From the NCBI RefSeq assembly GCF_020852195.1, contig NZ_JADZBI010000167.1, positions 1 through 36,693 on the forward strand: a DNA stretch of 36,693 nt, given 5' to 3'. Every line of letters begins with the position of its first letter. Within the stretch, counting starts at the first letter, position 1. This DNA is from Hyphomicrobium sp. (lineage in GTDB: Bacteria > Pseudomonadota > Alphaproteobacteria > Rhizobiales > Hyphomicrobiaceae). Below, in pieces: positions 24,777 to 33,350 of this stretch. The notes under the pieces were generated by a model, which saw only the letters and a program-made list of their open reading frames with translations, was not told the DNA's origin and searched no databases. Both the position numbers and the translations under genes were made by a program.

Positions 24777-24896
24777 GTTTGCCTGACCCGCCCGCGTTGG
24801 TGCCGAGCAGATCCAGGCGGAGGCTAGCCGCGTGCCCTTGCCATTTCAATGCCGGCCGGGCGAAATGTGGTCCCGAACCCGGATCTCTTGAGGCGC

Positions 24897-25610
24897 ATGC
24901 ATCTCGATGTCGCAACTCTAAGGGACTTCTACGCGACGCCGCTCGGCCAGATCGCGCGGCGGATTCTCGCGCGCCGCATCCGGTCGCACTGGGGAACGAC
25001 CGCCGGCGAAACGATCGCAAGCCTCGGCTTTGGCACGCCTTTCATCGGCGCCTATCGCAGCGAGGCTCGGCGGCTCGGCGCCTTCATGCCGGCGAGCCAG
25101 GGTGCGCTGATCTGGCCCTCGGCCGCGCCGATCCTATCGACTTTGGTCGAGGAGGATCAGCTTCCGCTGCCCGACAACTCCGTCGATCGTCTTCTGGTCG
25201 TTCATTGCCTCGAGGTTGCGGAGCAGGTGACGCCGCTCCTGCGCGAGTTGTGGCGGGTCCTGAAGCCCGAGGGGCGCCTGCTCATCGTTGTTCCCAACCG
25301 GCGCGGGCTGTGGGCGCACGTGGACACGACGCCGTTCGGATACGGAAGCCCCTACAGCCGCTCGCAGCTCGACAGTCTTCTCAGCCAGTGCCTGTTCACG
25401 CCGCTGACGTTCGGCACCGCTCTGCATCTGCCGCCGCTCGACCGCGGCATGCTCGTGCGCTCCGCCACGGCCTGGGAGCGCGTGGGCGCGCGAGTTTCGC
25501 CGGGGCTCGGCGGCGTGCTCATCGTCGAGGCGCGCAAGGAGATGGTGGCGCCGATCAAGGGCACGCCGGCGCGCGCCAAGGCGCTGCGTGTGCTGGTGCC
25601 GATCCGTTGA
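24897..25610 (+). CDS. SAM-dependent methyltransferase-like protein (type 11)
   Basis: A 237-residue protein beginning MHLDVATLRDFYATPLGQ, the usual start of this alphaproteobacterial family; an upstream ATG at 24849 would add 16 residues. It has the class-I methyltransferase core in weakened form: ASLGFGTPF where the glycine-rich SAM loop should be, LPLPDNSVDRLLVVHCLEVAE (motif II/III region) and LKPEGRLLIVVPNR (motif IV). The target is unknown; the divergent neighbour gloB is a frequent partner in related genomes. The methyltransferase core is followed by a C-terminal extension ending GTPARAKALRVLVPIR. Convergent with metW, with a palindromic repeat in the 70-base gap. Confidence 0.85.
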   Translation: MHLDVATLRDFYATPLGQIARRILARRIRSHWGTTAGETIASLGFGTPFIGAYRSEARRLGAFMPASQGALIWPSAAPILSTLVEEDQLPLPDNSVDRLLVVHCLEVAEQVTPLLRELWRVLKPEGRLLIVVPNRRGLWAHVDTTPFGYGSPYSRSQLDSLLSQCLFTPLTFGTALHLPPLDRGMLVRSATAWERVGARVSPGLGGVLIVEARKEMVAPIKGTPARAKALRVLVPIR

Positions 25611-25639
25611 TCCGGAGGTAAGGGAGCAATTCTATTGCG

Positions 25640-25674
25640 ACGTGTCTCCGGCCTCCGCCGGAGGCCAGACACGT
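25640..25674. repeat. REP-like palindrome with extended arms, copy 7; possible bidirectional terminator
   Basis: Outer arms ACGTGTCT (25640-25647) and AGACACGT (25667-25674) enclose the CCGGCCTCCGCCGG core. It lies in the gap between the convergent methyltransferase and metW genes, a good place for a bidirectional stop. No T-run is present. Confidence 0.75.
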
Positions 25675-25680
25675 CTGAGG

Positions 25681-26313
25681 TCAGGTGCGCCGCTTCAGCT
25701 TGAACACCGCCTTCTCGCCGAGAAGGTTCTGCAGCGAGAGCGAGTTCTTGCTGGGACGGCGCTGGCCCTTGCTGTTGAAGGCGACGGCCGCTTCCACCTC
25801 GGCGTCGACCAGCGAGACGAGGTCGACGAAGTCCTTGATCGTGCAGAGATGCGCGTCGGCGGTCGCGTACCAGGGCTCCGGCAGATTGGGCGTTACCGGC
25901 ATGCGGCCGGTCAACAGCAATGCGGCGCGCACGCGCCAGTGCCCGAAGTTCGGAAACGAGACGATGGCGAAGCGGCCGATGCGGAGCAGGTTCTCGAGCA
26001 CGGTCTTGGGGTCGCGCGTGGCCTGGATGGTCAGCGACAGGACGGCGTAGTCGAAGGCCTGGTCGGGATAGTCGGCAAGGTCGCGGTCGGCGTCGCCCTG
26101 GATGACGGAGAGGCCGCTCTTCACGCACATGTTGACCTTCTCGCGCGAGAGCTCGACGCCGCGTCCGTCGACGCCCTTGGTCTCGGCGAGCAGCTTCAGA
26201 AGCGCGCCGTCGCCGCAGCCAACGTCGAGCACGCGCGAGCCCGGCGCCACCATCTCCGCACTCAGCAGGTGGTCGGCTCGCTGCTCGCCCGTGAAGGGTA
26301 CGGCCTTCTGCAT
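25681..26313 (-). CDS. metW: Methionine biosynthesis protein MetW
   Basis: A 210-residue class-I methyltransferase-fold protein. The SAM loop VLDVGCGDGALL, VELSREKV, and the MetW-typical FPNFGHWRVRAALLLTGRMP and LPEPWYATADAHLCT stretches are clear. MetW partners MetX in bacteria that use the O-acetyl or O-succinyl homoserine route. Its exact role is unsettled, but it is needed with MetX for acyl transfer in some species. The start ATG shares its A with the metX stop (TGATG), so the pair is translationally coupled and under the SAM-II riboswitch upstream of metX. Confidence 0.95.
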   Translation of the reverse strand: MQKAVPFTGEQRADHLLSAEMVAPGSRVLDVGCGDGALLKLLAETKGVDGRGVELSREKVNMCVKSGLSVIQGDADRDLADYPDQAFDYAVLSLTIQATRDPKTVLENLLRIGRFAIVSFPNFGHWRVRAALLLTGRMPVTPNLPEPWYATADAHLCTIKDFVDLVSLVDAEVEAAVAFNSKGQRRPSKNSLSLQNLLGEKAVFKLKRRT

Positions 26314-27521
26314 CAGGCGAGACCTCTCTTCACCGCCGCCGCCGTGAGGAAGCCGCGCACGGTGGCGTGGAACTCGGGCTCCTCGAGCAGGAAGGCGTCG
26401 TGGCCCTTGTCGCTTTCTATCTCGACGAAAGACACGTTGGCGGCGACCGCGTTCAAGGCGTTGACGATGGCCTTGCTGTCGCGCGTCGGATAGAGCCAGT
26501 CGCTGGTGAACGACACCACGCAGAACTGCGTCCTGGTGCCGAGGAAGGCGTTGGCGAGCTTGCCGCCGTGGGCGGCTTCGAGGTCGAAGTAGTCCATAGC
26601 GCGCGTGATGTAGAGGTAGCTGTTGGCGTCGAAGCGGTCGACGAAGGTCGAGCCCTGGTGGCGCAGGTAGCTCTCGATCTTGAAGTCGGCATCGAACGAG
26701 AACGAGCGCGCGGCCCGGTCCTGCAGGTTGCGGCCGAACTTGCCCTGCAGCGCCTTCTCCGACAGGTAGGTGATGTGGGCTGCCATGCGCGCGACCGAGA
26801 GGCCGTTCTTGGGAACGACCCCGTGCTCGTAGTAGCTGCCGTTGCGCCAGTCAGGATCGGCCATCACCGCCTGTCGGCCGACCTCGTGGAAGGCGATGTT
26901 CTGCGCCGAATGCCAGGGCGCGGCCGCAATGGGAATGGCGGTCGCGACGCGCGTCTTCTGCCGCGCGGTCCACTCGAGCACCTGCATGCCGCCCATGGAG
27001 CCGCCGACGACCGAGAACAGTTCGTCGATGCCCAGGTGGTCGATGAGGCGCACCTGCGCGTCCACCATGTCGCCGATGGTGATGACGGGGAAATCGAGGC
27101 CGTAGGGCTTACCGGTCCTCGGGTTCAGGGAGGCCGGTCCCGTCGAGCCCATGCAGCCGCCGAGGATGTTCGGGCAGATGACGAAGAAGCGGTCGGTGTC
27201 GATCGGCTTGCCGGGGCCGATCAGGCGCTCCCACCAGCCGGGCTTGCCGGTCACGGGATGGACGCTTGCGGCATACTGGTCGCCGGTCAGCGCGTGGCAG
27301 ATCAGGATCGCGTTCGATTTCGCGGCGTTGAGCGTGCCGTAGGTCTCGTAGGCGATCGAGAGGGGGGCCAGAAGCTGGCCGGACTCGAGCTTGAGGGGCG
27401 CATCCTCGGGGAAGACGACGACCGGGCTCGATGGGCTCAGCACCTCGGAGCGGCGCGGCTCGCCTTCGGGCCTGTCCTTCTGATGATCCTGTCCTGCGGA
27501 CACCGCGGTGGGCGAGCCCAT
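26313..27521 (-). CDS. metX: Homoserine O-acyltransferase MetX
   Basis: A 402-residue alpha/beta-hydrolase that acylates homoserine, the entry step of methionine synthesis. The catalytic triad is Ser175 (GGSMGG), Asp341 (FTSDWLYP) and His374 (KGHDAF). [12 protein letters not shown] and the lid helices match the family. Acetyl- and succinyl-CoA users cannot be told apart safely by eye. The ATG at 27521 has GGGAG about eight bases upstream and gives a 35-residue polar leader before the core begins. It is followed by metW. A SAM-II riboswitch sits about 90 bases upstream, so expression should fall when S-adenosylmethionine is plentiful. Confidence 0.96.
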   Translation of the reverse strand: MGSPTAVSAGQDHQKDRPEGEPRRSEVLSPSSPVVVFPEDAPLKLESGQLLAPLSIAYETYGTLNAAKSNAILICHALTGDQYAASVHPVTGKPGWWERLIGPGKPIDTDRFFVICPNILGGCMGSTGPASLNPRTGKPYGLDFPVITIGDMVDAQVRLIDHLGIDELFSVVGGSMGGMQVLEWTARQKTRVATAIPIAAAPWHSAQNIAFHEVGRQAVMADPDWRNGSYYEHGVVPKNGLSVARMAAHITYLSEKALQGKFGRNLQDRAARSFSFDADFKIESYLRHQGSTFVDRFDANSYLYITRAMDYFDLEAAHGGKLANAFLGTRTQFCVVSFTSDWLYPTRDSKAIVNALNAVAANVSFVEIESDKGHDAFLLEEPEFHATVRGFLTAAAVKRGLA

Positions 27522-27611
27522 GCAACGTGCTCCCGGCCCGCCTAGCTCTGCGGGCTTTCGACACCGGCCTGATCCGGCCGGCCCACCGATATGTCAGGGT
27601 GCGCGACGGCC

Positions 27612-27664
27612 CATTTAGCGACTTGTTTAACGTGGCTGCAAGCCGGCCGGCCAAATCACCACGA
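27612..27664 (-). ncRNA. SAM-II riboswitch (metA/metX leader)
   Basis: Reading the minus strand, a P1 stem CGTGG (27663-27659) pairs with CCACG (27635-27631), the loop carries TGATTTG, then comes GTTAAACAAGTC and the conserved GCTAAA (27619-27614) that closes the pseudoknot. Order and spacing match the SAM-II aptamer known from Agrobacterium and other alphaproteobacteria upstream of methionine genes. The aptamer ends about 90 bases before the metX start. Control is expected to be at translation or termination; no clear terminator hairpin was identified. Confidence 0.93.
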
Positions 27665-27895
27665 GCGAGAACGCGCCCCTCAATATCGGAGCTTGGCGGC
27701 CAGGGTCAAGGGCAGCTCGTCGTTTGCGGTTGCTGGGGGGTGACTGGGACTCCAGCGGGTTAACGGCGTCTCAACATGTCGGCGCGATGCTCGCCGGAAC
27801 TCGGCTGACGGAATTTTGTTGTTTACCCGTGGACCGGGGGCAAGCCTCCTGAGGCCACAAAAGCCACACCGGGGCGCCGAAAGTGACGCCCCACA

Positions 27896-27925
27896 TCGAC
27901 ATGCCACCCCGATCCGGGTTAGTCT
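27896..27925 (+). promoter_or_regulatory. Candidate promoter giving a near-leaderless transcript of the 27932 gene
   Basis: TCGACA (27896-27901), an 18-base spacer and TAGTCT (27920-27925) end only six bases before the ATG at 27932, which has no ribosome binding site. If real, translation would be leaderless. Confidence 0.3.
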
Positions 27926-27931
27926 ACGCCC

Positions 27932-28225
27932 ATGAAAAATCTTGATCTCTTGAAAATCGTGGTGACCTCGGCCCTGCTCGCGCTGCCCATGGTGCCGGCC
28001 CCGGCCTTTGCTCAGTCCGGAGCCAAGGAAAAGCCGTTGCGCGGCGTCGTGCGTCCGGCCCCGCGCCGGGGTGGGTATTCGTACAAATACCTGCAGGGCA
28101 CGGACACGCGGAAGTTCACCGATCCGACCATCACCAGCCAGACCCGGTCCGGGCCGTTCGACAGCGGCTTCTTCTTCTCGACGCCGAACGCGCCTCACGG
28201 CGGCGACAGCCCCTACATGCAGTAG
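27932..28225 (+). CDS. Small secreted protein, unknown
   Basis: A 97-residue protein with a clear Sec signal peptide (residues 1-27, ending APAFA before QSG). The mature 70 residues are polar, rich in Pro, Gly, Ser and aromatic residues, with basic clusters (RPAPRRGGYSYKYL) and no cysteine; probably disordered. I do not recognise a domain. It lacks a Shine-Dalgarno sequence. It stands alone between the metX leader and a convergent membrane-protein gene. Confidence 0.65.
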   Translation: MKNLDLLKIVVTSALLALPMVPAPAFAQSGAKEKPLRGVVRPAPRRGGYSYKYLQGTDTRKFTDPTITSQTRSGPFDSGFFFSTPNAPHGGDSPYMQ

Positions 28226-28258
28226 GATGGCGCGGGGCCGCTACGCCGGCTCTGCCGC

Positions 28259-29041
28259 TTACGTCGTTCCATCGATGGAAAAGTAGACGCTCGCGGAGCC
28301 GGTCCAGTTGCCGCCCGCGGGCGATTTTATGGTCGCCGAGAAGACCATGTACCCTTCAAGATAATTGAAGTTGGCCCAAAGCTCCGGCAACGGTCGGAAT
28401 TTGAAGGCCACGGTCTGGCAGTCGTTCTCGAACCTCACGTACTGCAGGATCTGCTGATAGGTCGCCTCGACCTCGCAGGCGTAGCTCTGCGACGGCGCTC
28501 CGAGCGCATACTCGACCGCTATCTCTCCCTCCAGCGGGCTCGGCTGGCTCTTGACGAACTTGAACGATTTCGGCGAGGGCGAGAGGCCCTGGACGCCGAG
28601 CTCCGTGGGTGCGCCGGTGGCAAACGACAGCAGTCGCGCAACGCTGTCCCTGGCGAAATACGCCACGATGAAGCCAAGCGCTGCGCCGAGCAGGAGGAAA
28701 AGGACATCGCGGGCGATGGAGCGCGTGCCAGTGGGGGCTGGCTCCCTCGGCGTGACCTGAGGATCCGCCTGCAGGCCATTTCCGTTGGGGCCGGCTTGGC
28801 CGCTCCAGGCCGGGCCAGGCCCCCTGGCGAAGCGCGCGCCGTGCTCGGACAGAACGTGGGAGGCCGCCTCGTCGAACGCAGCCAGCGCCGCCATGCGTGC
28901 GTGCTCGTCATATACGGGATTGGAGACGATGCGTTGCCAAAGCGCGTTCCGCTCCGAATGGATCAGGTGCTCCACTTGCGCCTGACCGGATGCGGACGAC
29001 TGCAGAACCCTATCCCTGAGGTAGTCGTAGTACGTCGTCAT
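28259..29041 (-). CDS. Single-pass membrane protein, unknown
   Basis: A 260-residue protein, starting at ATG 29041 with GAGGGG immediately upstream; a longer frame to 29302 is implausible. Residues 1-70 are helical and charged (YYDYLRDRVLQ, EHLIHSERNALWQRIV), then a Pro/Gly linker, a membrane helix at about 112-130 (DVLFLLLGAALGFIVAYFA), and a C-terminal extracytoplasmic domain of about 125 residues. The last has beta-rich character and two cysteines (YACEVEATY and ENDCQTVAF) that could form a disulfide. The topology suggests a cytoplasmic N-terminus. No known family was recognised. Convergent with the secreted-protein gene at 27932. Confidence 0.7.
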   Translation of the reverse strand: MTTYYDYLRDRVLQSSASGQAQVEHLIHSERNALWQRIVSNPVYDEHARMAALAAFDEAASHVLSEHGARFARGPGPAWSGQAGPNGNGLQADPQVTPREPAPTGTRSIARDVLFLLLGAALGFIVAYFARDSVARLLSFATGAPTELGVQGLSPSPKSFKFVKSQPSPLEGEIAVEYALGAPSQSYACEVEATYQQILQYVRFENDCQTVAFKFRPLPELWANFNYLEGYMVFSATIKSPAGGNWTGSASVYFSIDGTT

Positions 29042-29408
29042 CCCCTCGCGCCATCGGTGGTTTGAGCCCGACCTTACCGCCGCCGGCGAAGACATTGGCG
29101 GGGCAAGCAGACGCAGGGAATGCGACGGAATTTTGCGCAGGCGGCAAGCCCCTCCTGCGGCGCGAGGTCCACGGTGGCCGGTGGCTGCCGCAGCCGCGTG
29201 CCGTTCCCGCGCTGCGGGAGGACCTCGCCCAAAGAAAACCGCCGAATATCCTAGGCGGCAAAATCCTTTGCAGGATTGATATTTGTTATTGGCATGTTTC
29301 ACCGTTAAAAGCCGATTGCTTTGCGCCCATTTATCGCACGCACTAATAATTCATTGTTCTGCTTCGGCAGCATTTTGAAAATCAGAGAAAGCATTCTGGA
29401 GTAAATTC
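29042..29408. other. Intergenic region, A+T-rich at its right end
   Basis: 367 bases without a credible gene. It contains a small inverted repeat CCGCC...GGCGG (29239-29258) followed on the minus strand by TTTTCTTT, which could be a weak terminator. From about 29270 the sequence becomes A+T-rich and leads into the promoter and ribosome binding site of the Gly/His-rich gene. Confidence 0.5.
29321..29349 (+). promoter_or_regulatory. Candidate promoter of the Gly/His-rich gene
   Basis: TTGCGC (29321-29326), a 17-base spacer and TAATAA (29344-29349) in an A+T-rich stretch. The ATG is at 29409. By eye only. Confidence 0.3.
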
Positions 29409-29687
29409 ATGAAATTGGCTTGCATTGCACTCGCGTCGGCCCTGGCATTGGCGATGGCTGTTCCAGCCGAGGCGTCCGGTCGCGGCGGCAAGGGGTTCGG
29501 TGGCCACGGCGGCCACGGTCACGGTCAGGCCCACGGCGGGCACGGATCGTCGAATCACGGTGGACACGGCACCGGTTCGAAGGTCGGCATCGGTGCCGGC
29601 GCGGCCGTCGGTGCCAAGCTCAACGTGCTCAACATCGTCAAGCTCGGGGCCGGCGTCGGTCTCGGCCTCGGTATCGGCGGTCGTTAA
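29409..29687 (+). CDS. Small secreted Gly/His-rich protein with glycine-zipper tail
   Basis: A 92-residue protein; GGAGT (29398-29402) precedes the ATG at good spacing. Residues 1-22 are a signal peptide ending PAEA. Residues 23-57 are Gly/His-rich with many HG pairs (GGHGGHGHGQAHGGHG), a likely metal-binding region. Residues 58-92 are a low-charge Gly/Ala/Val/Leu stretch with repeated small-x-x-x-small spacing (GIGAGAAVGAK, KLGAGVGLGLGIGG), which could pack in or against a membrane. It has no cysteines. Possible roles include metal buffering, an envelope structural peptide or a bacteriocin-like pore; none is proven. No immunity or processing genes are recognisable beside it. Confidence 0.65.
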   Translation: MKLACIALASALALAMAVPAEASGRGGKGFGGHGGHGHGQAHGGHGSSNHGGHGTGSKVGIGAGAAVGAKLNVLNIVKLGAGVGLGLGIGGR

Positions 29688-29748
29688 GACGCCGCGTTCG
29701 GGAAAGCTTCTGGCGTTCGATCTGGCGGGACCGGATCGGGCGCCTTTC

Positions 29749-30990
29749 TCATTGGGTCGCGAGATAGGTGAGGCCGAGGGACGCGGCCAGCTCGTCGGTG
29801 CGGATACGCGCGAAGGAGCTTTGATAGTCCATGTAGCTCACGCGTCCGGTGAGCGAGATGTTGTCGAAAAGGGGCATCTCTCCGTCGAGGGCGAACTCGA
29901 ATTTCCGATCATCGCGGACGAGCCCGATCATGTTGAGCCCGTCGTACTCCCGCTGCGTCTCGGAGGCCGATAACGTGAACGTCCCGCTCTTGAGCGTCAG
30001 TGCAAGACCCGCAACGGCCGCCGCTTCGTAGGCCGAGCTTGCGATCAGGAAATCGGTCTCCTCGAACCCTCGCCGCGAAATCGCGAATGCCCTTACGTGC
30101 TCGGAAAGCGTGATGTGCCCCTCGAGCGCGTAGCCTTGGCTCCACGCATCGCGGAACAGAGGCTCCCGATAGTTGCGGCGGAACGGCATGTAGACGGCGC
30201 GCAGTGTGCCGACCTCGCCGGTGTAGGCAAGGCCAACGGCGGGATAGACCGATACGCTGTCGCGCCTGAGGCCGAAATCGTCGTGGCGGGCGAGATAGCG
30301 CTTGGTGTCGAGGCCGGCGCCTACCTGCAGCTCGACGTGCTCGGTTAGCGTCAGGCGCAGGCCGGCTTCGGCGCGCGACGATATGCGGTCGCGGTCGTCC
30401 TGATTTCCGAACGGCGGCAGCTTGTCGCCTACGTCGCCGTAGTCGAGCAGGGCCATGTCCGCCTTGAGGTACGGCGCGACGTTGGCGCTGGTCCATGCGT
30501 GTTGGAGCGCGAAGCTCGTCTCCGTCAGACGCTCCTCGACATCGCGTGCGGAGGCGGCGGTAAAAGCCAGGATGGTTTGCTGCCCGCCCCAGTCCCTGGT
30601 CAGGGAGGCTGCGGCGCGCCCCGACCACTCGTCGGCCTCGCTGAAGTCTTTGTAACGCTGATCCGAGAGGCTGATGCCGAGGTCCAGGCGTCCCGCGGGC
30701 GTCGTTGCCACGTGTGCATAGCCGAGCCTCCGCTCGACGAACGCGCTTGGCTTCTCTTCGAGCGTCGGGCCGGCATTGTTCGTGACGCCGATGCCGCTGC
30801 TGACCAGGATGGCTGTCGATGCGCCATCATTTTCCGCGATGCGTTCCTTGAGCGGAGGCGTGGACCGGGGCAGATTGCTGCCGCCGATCTTGTCGGCGTA
30901 GGCATTCGCGCTCCATGCCAAAAGGGCCAGGGATGCGCCTGCGAAAACCGGGTGAAACCGCGTTTTAAAACCGTTCAATTGCGCCGCCAT
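29749..30990 (-). CDS. Outer-membrane beta-barrel protein
   Basis: A 413-residue protein with a signal peptide (about 1-32, ending SANAYA). The mature part is a long series of short amphipathic segments alternating with polar loops (for example RLDLGISLSDQRYKDF, HVELQVGAGLDTKRYLAR), and the end shows the pattern SLTGRVSYMDYQ, then LAASLGLTYLA, as in a beta-barrel inserted by the BAM complex. It resembles the generic outer-membrane beta-barrel family of alphaproteobacteria. The cargo is unknown. No clear Shine-Dalgarno site precedes the ATG; an A+T-rich palindrome lies just upstream. Oriented towards the Gly/His-rich gene. Confidence 0.78.
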   Translation of the reverse strand: MAAQLNGFKTRFHPVFAGASLALLAWSANAYADKIGGSNLPRSTPPLKERIAENDGASTAILVSSGIGVTNNAGPTLEEKPSAFVERRLGYAHVATTPAGRLDLGISLSDQRYKDFSEADEWSGRAAASLTRDWGGQQTILAFTAASARDVEERLTETSFALQHAWTSANVAPYLKADMALLDYGDVGDKLPPFGNQDDRDRISSRAEAGLRLTLTEHVELQVGAGLDTKRYLARHDDFGLRRDSVSVYPAVGLAYTGEVGTLRAVYMPFRRNYREPLFRDAWSQGYALEGHITLSEHVRAFAISRRGFEETDFLIASSAYEAAAVAGLALTLKSGTFTLSASETQREYDGLNMIGLVRDDRKFEFALDGEMPLFDNISLTGRVSYMDYQSSFARIRTDELAASLGLTYLATQ

Positions 30991-31251
30991 GAATATCTAT
31001 TCGATATAGAATAGAGAAGTGCATTTGAATTCAATCATGGGTTGAGCATTGAGTGTTTGCTACTAAAAGTTGGTAAAGTTTCGGGCGTACGCCTGCGCAG
31101 AGGTGGCTCCGGCGGTCATGGGCGATCGCCCGTACAGGCTAAGCTAAGCGCCCGGCCCTCTTAACCTTTGCTCTTTTCCGATGCCCTCGGTATCACGGGG
31201 CCTCGCCGCGCTGCCCCCGCTTCCCGTCATCCTGCTTCTGGAAGACCTCCG
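30991..31251. other. Divergent intergenic region, outer-membrane barrel / hisC
   Basis: 261 bases without a gene. The left 60 bases are A+T-rich and include the palindrome described separately. The perfect 12-base palindrome GGGCGATCGCCC lies at 31120-31131. The hisC ATG at 31252 has GGAAG about nine bases before it. Confidence 0.5.
30996..31015. promoter_or_regulatory. A+T-rich inverted repeat upstream of the outer-membrane barrel gene
   Basis: TCTATTC (30996-31002) and GAATAGA (31009-31015) with a six-base spacer GATATA, ending five bases before the barrel gene ATG (minus strand). It could be an operator or a structure masking the start. The regulator is unknown. Confidence 0.45.
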
Positions 31252-32355
31252 ATGTCCGCTCCCGCTCCGAAACCCCGTGCCGGTGTGCTCGACATCGATG
31301 CCTACGTCCCGGGCGAGTCGCAGGTGCCGGGCGGCGTGAAGCCGATCAAGCTCTCCTCGAACGAGACGCCGCTGGGGCCGAGTCCCAAGGCGGTGGCCGC
31401 CTTCACCGCGGCCGGCGCAGCCCTCGAGCGCTACCCCGATGGCCAGGCCACCGCGCTGCGCCAGGCCATCGCGCGCCGCTTCGGGCTCAATCCCGACCGT
31501 ATCGTGTGCGGGGCCGGGTCTGACGAGCTGATCAGCCTCTTGGCTCATGCCTATCTCGGTCCCGGCGACGAGGGCTTGTTCACGGAGCACGGCTTCCTGC
31601 TCTACCGCATCGTGGTGCTGGCGGCCGGGGCGACGCCCGTCGTCGCGCCCGAGACCAACCTCAAGGCCGACGTGGACGCCATCCTGGCGCGCGTGACGGC
31701 GCGCACGAAGGTCGTCTTCCTCGCCAATCCGAACAACCCGACCGGCACCTATCTCTCGATCGACGAGGTGCGCCGGCTGCGCGCCGGTCTGCCGGCCGAC
31801 GTGTTGCTCGTGCTCGATGCGGCTTACGCCGAGTATGTGCGCCGGAACGACTACGAGGCGGGGCTGGAGTTGGTCGCGACCAGCGAGAATACCGTGATGA
31901 CGCGCACGTTCTCGAAGATCTTCGGGCTCGCAGGGCTGCGCATCGGCTGGGCCTACTGTCCGGCCGCCGTCGCCGATGCGCTGAACCGCATCCGCGGTCC
32001 GTTCAACCTCGGGGCGCCGTCGATTGCCGCCGGGGCCGCCGCCATGGACGACTGGGCGCATATCGAGGCGGCCGTGCGCCACAACGACGAATGGCTGCCC
32101 TGGCTCACGGCCGAGATCGAGAGGCTCGGTCTCAAGGTGACGCCGAGCGTCGCCAACTTCATCCTCGTGCATTTCCCGACAGAGCCAGGACGGGATGCGG
32201 CTGCGTGCGATGCCTTCCTCAAAGGACGCGGCATCATCCTGCGCCGCGTTATGGGCTACGGTCTGCCGGGCGCGCTTCGGCTCACCATCGGCACCGGGGC
32301 CGAGAACCGCGCGGTCGTGGATGCGCTCGCCGCCTTTGTCGGAGCGCGCGCATGA
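31252..32355 (+). CDS. hisC: Histidinol-phosphate aminotransferase HisC
   Basis: A 367-residue class-II PLP aminotransferase converting imidazole acetol-phosphate to histidinol phosphate; many also act on aromatic keto acids. [10 protein letters not shown] (35-44), ANPNNPTG (158-165), the PLP Asp189 (VLDAAYAEY), the Schiff-base Lys222 ([15 protein letters not shown]) and the C-terminal Arg in [13 protein letters not shown] fix the family. The ATG at 31252 is chosen for its weak GGAAG site and normal length. The stop overlaps the tyrA start (ATGA). The hisC-tyrA coupling suggests that this enzyme serves tyrosine or phenylalanine synthesis as well as, or instead of, histidine. Confidence 0.95.
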   Translation: MSAPAPKPRAGVLDIDAYVPGESQVPGGVKPIKLSSNETPLGPSPKAVAAFTAAGAALERYPDGQATALRQAIARRFGLNPDRIVCGAGSDELISLLAHAYLGPGDEGLFTEHGFLLYRIVVLAAGATPVVAPETNLKADVDAILARVTARTKVVFLANPNNPTGTYLSIDEVRRLRAGLPADVLLVLDAAYAEYVRRNDYEAGLELVATSENTVMTRTFSKIFGLAGLRIGWAYCPAAVADALNRIRGPFNLGAPSIAAGAAAMDDWAHIEAAVRHNDEWLPWLTAEIERLGLKVTPSVANFILVHFPTEPGRDAAACDAFLKGRGIILRRVMGYGLPGALRLTIGTGAENRAVVDALAAFVGARA

Positions 32356-33332
32356 GCGGCCCGCAGAGCAAACCACAGAACCAGCCCATGTTCGACCGCA
32401 TCGCGCTGATCGGCATCGGGCTCATCGGCTCGTCGATCAGCCATGCTGCGCGGCGCGCGGGGCTCGCGGGCGAGATCGTCGGCTCGGCGCGCACGCCGGC
32501 AACGGTCGAGACGGCGGTGCGCCTGGGGCTCATCGAGCAGGGCTTCGTCTCCGCTGCCGAGGCGGCCGAGGGCGCCGATCTCGTCATCCTTTGCACGCCG
32601 GTCGGGCTCTGTGGCCCCATCGCCAAGGACATCTCGCGCAGCCTCAGGCCCGGGGCGATCCTGACCGACGTCGGCTCCGTCAAGGCGTCGATCGTGCGCG
32701 ACGTTGCCCCCCACGTGCCGCAGGGCGTCCACTTCGTTCCAGGGCATCCGATCGCCGGCACCGAGCAGTCCGGCCCCGAGTCCGGCTTCGCCGAGCTGTT
32801 CGACGGGCGCTGGTGCATCCTGACGCCGGAGCCGCACACGGACGGAAAGGCCGTCGAAAAGCTCAGCGCGTTCTGGGAGGCGCTCGGCTCGAGGGTCGAA
32901 GTGATGACGCCCGAGCACCACGACCTCGTGCTCGCCATCACCAGCCATGTGCCCCACCTCATCGCCTACAACATCGTCAATACGGCGGCTCACCTCGAGC
33001 GCGTGACGGACAGCGAGGTGATCAAGTTCTCGGCCGGCGGCTTCCGAGATTTCACGCGCATCGCCGCCTCCGATCCCACGATGTGGCGCGACGTCTTTCT
33101 CAACAACAGGGAAGCCGTGCTCGACATGCTCGGCCGCTTCACCGAGGATCTCGCCATGTTGCAGCGGGCGATCCGTTTCGGCGACGGCGATACGCTGCAC
33201 CGGCTCTTTACGGAAGCGCGCGCGATCCGGCGCGGCATCATCCAGGCCGGCCAGGATACGGCGGCGCCGGATTTCGGCCGCGTTCCGGCGCGGGGCGCGA
33301 CTGCGGCGGCGCCGGCCGACAAGAAGGGCTGA
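32352..33332 (+). CDS. tyrA: Prephenate/arogenate dehydrogenase
   Basis: A 326-residue oxidoreductase making 4-hydroxyphenylpyruvate or tyrosine. A Rossmann motif GIGLIGSS (21-28), CTPVG, DVGSVK, the catalytic-site [15 protein letters not shown] with its histidine, and the helical [15 protein letters not shown] and [16 protein letters not shown] stretches are typical of cyclohexadienyl dehydrogenases. No chorismate mutase or ACT domain is attached. The ATG overlaps the hisC stop by four bases; an internal ATG at 32388 is the only sensible alternative. The C-terminal tail ([16 protein letters not shown]) looks disordered. Specificity for arogenate or prephenate cannot be decided by eye. Confidence 0.95.
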   Translation: MSGPQSKPQNQPMFDRIALIGIGLIGSSISHAARRAGLAGEIVGSARTPATVETAVRLGLIEQGFVSAAEAAEGADLVILCTPVGLCGPIAKDISRSLRPGAILTDVGSVKASIVRDVAPHVPQGVHFVPGHPIAGTEQSGPESGFAELFDGRWCILTPEPHTDGKAVEKLSAFWEALGSRVEVMTPEHHDLVLAITSHVPHLIAYNIVNTAAHLERVTDSEVIKFSAGGFRDFTRIAASDPTMWRDVFLNNREAVLDMLGRFTEDLAMLQRAIRFGDGDTLHRLFTEARAIRRGIIQAGQDTAAPDFGRVPARGATAAAPADKKG

Positions 33333-33350
33333 GCGAGGAGGCGGCGCGGC

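Noticed and set aside
31120-31131. GGGCGATCGCCC palindrome as a regulatory site
   Set aside because: A short G+C-rich palindrome expected by chance in this composition; no second copy was seen nearby.
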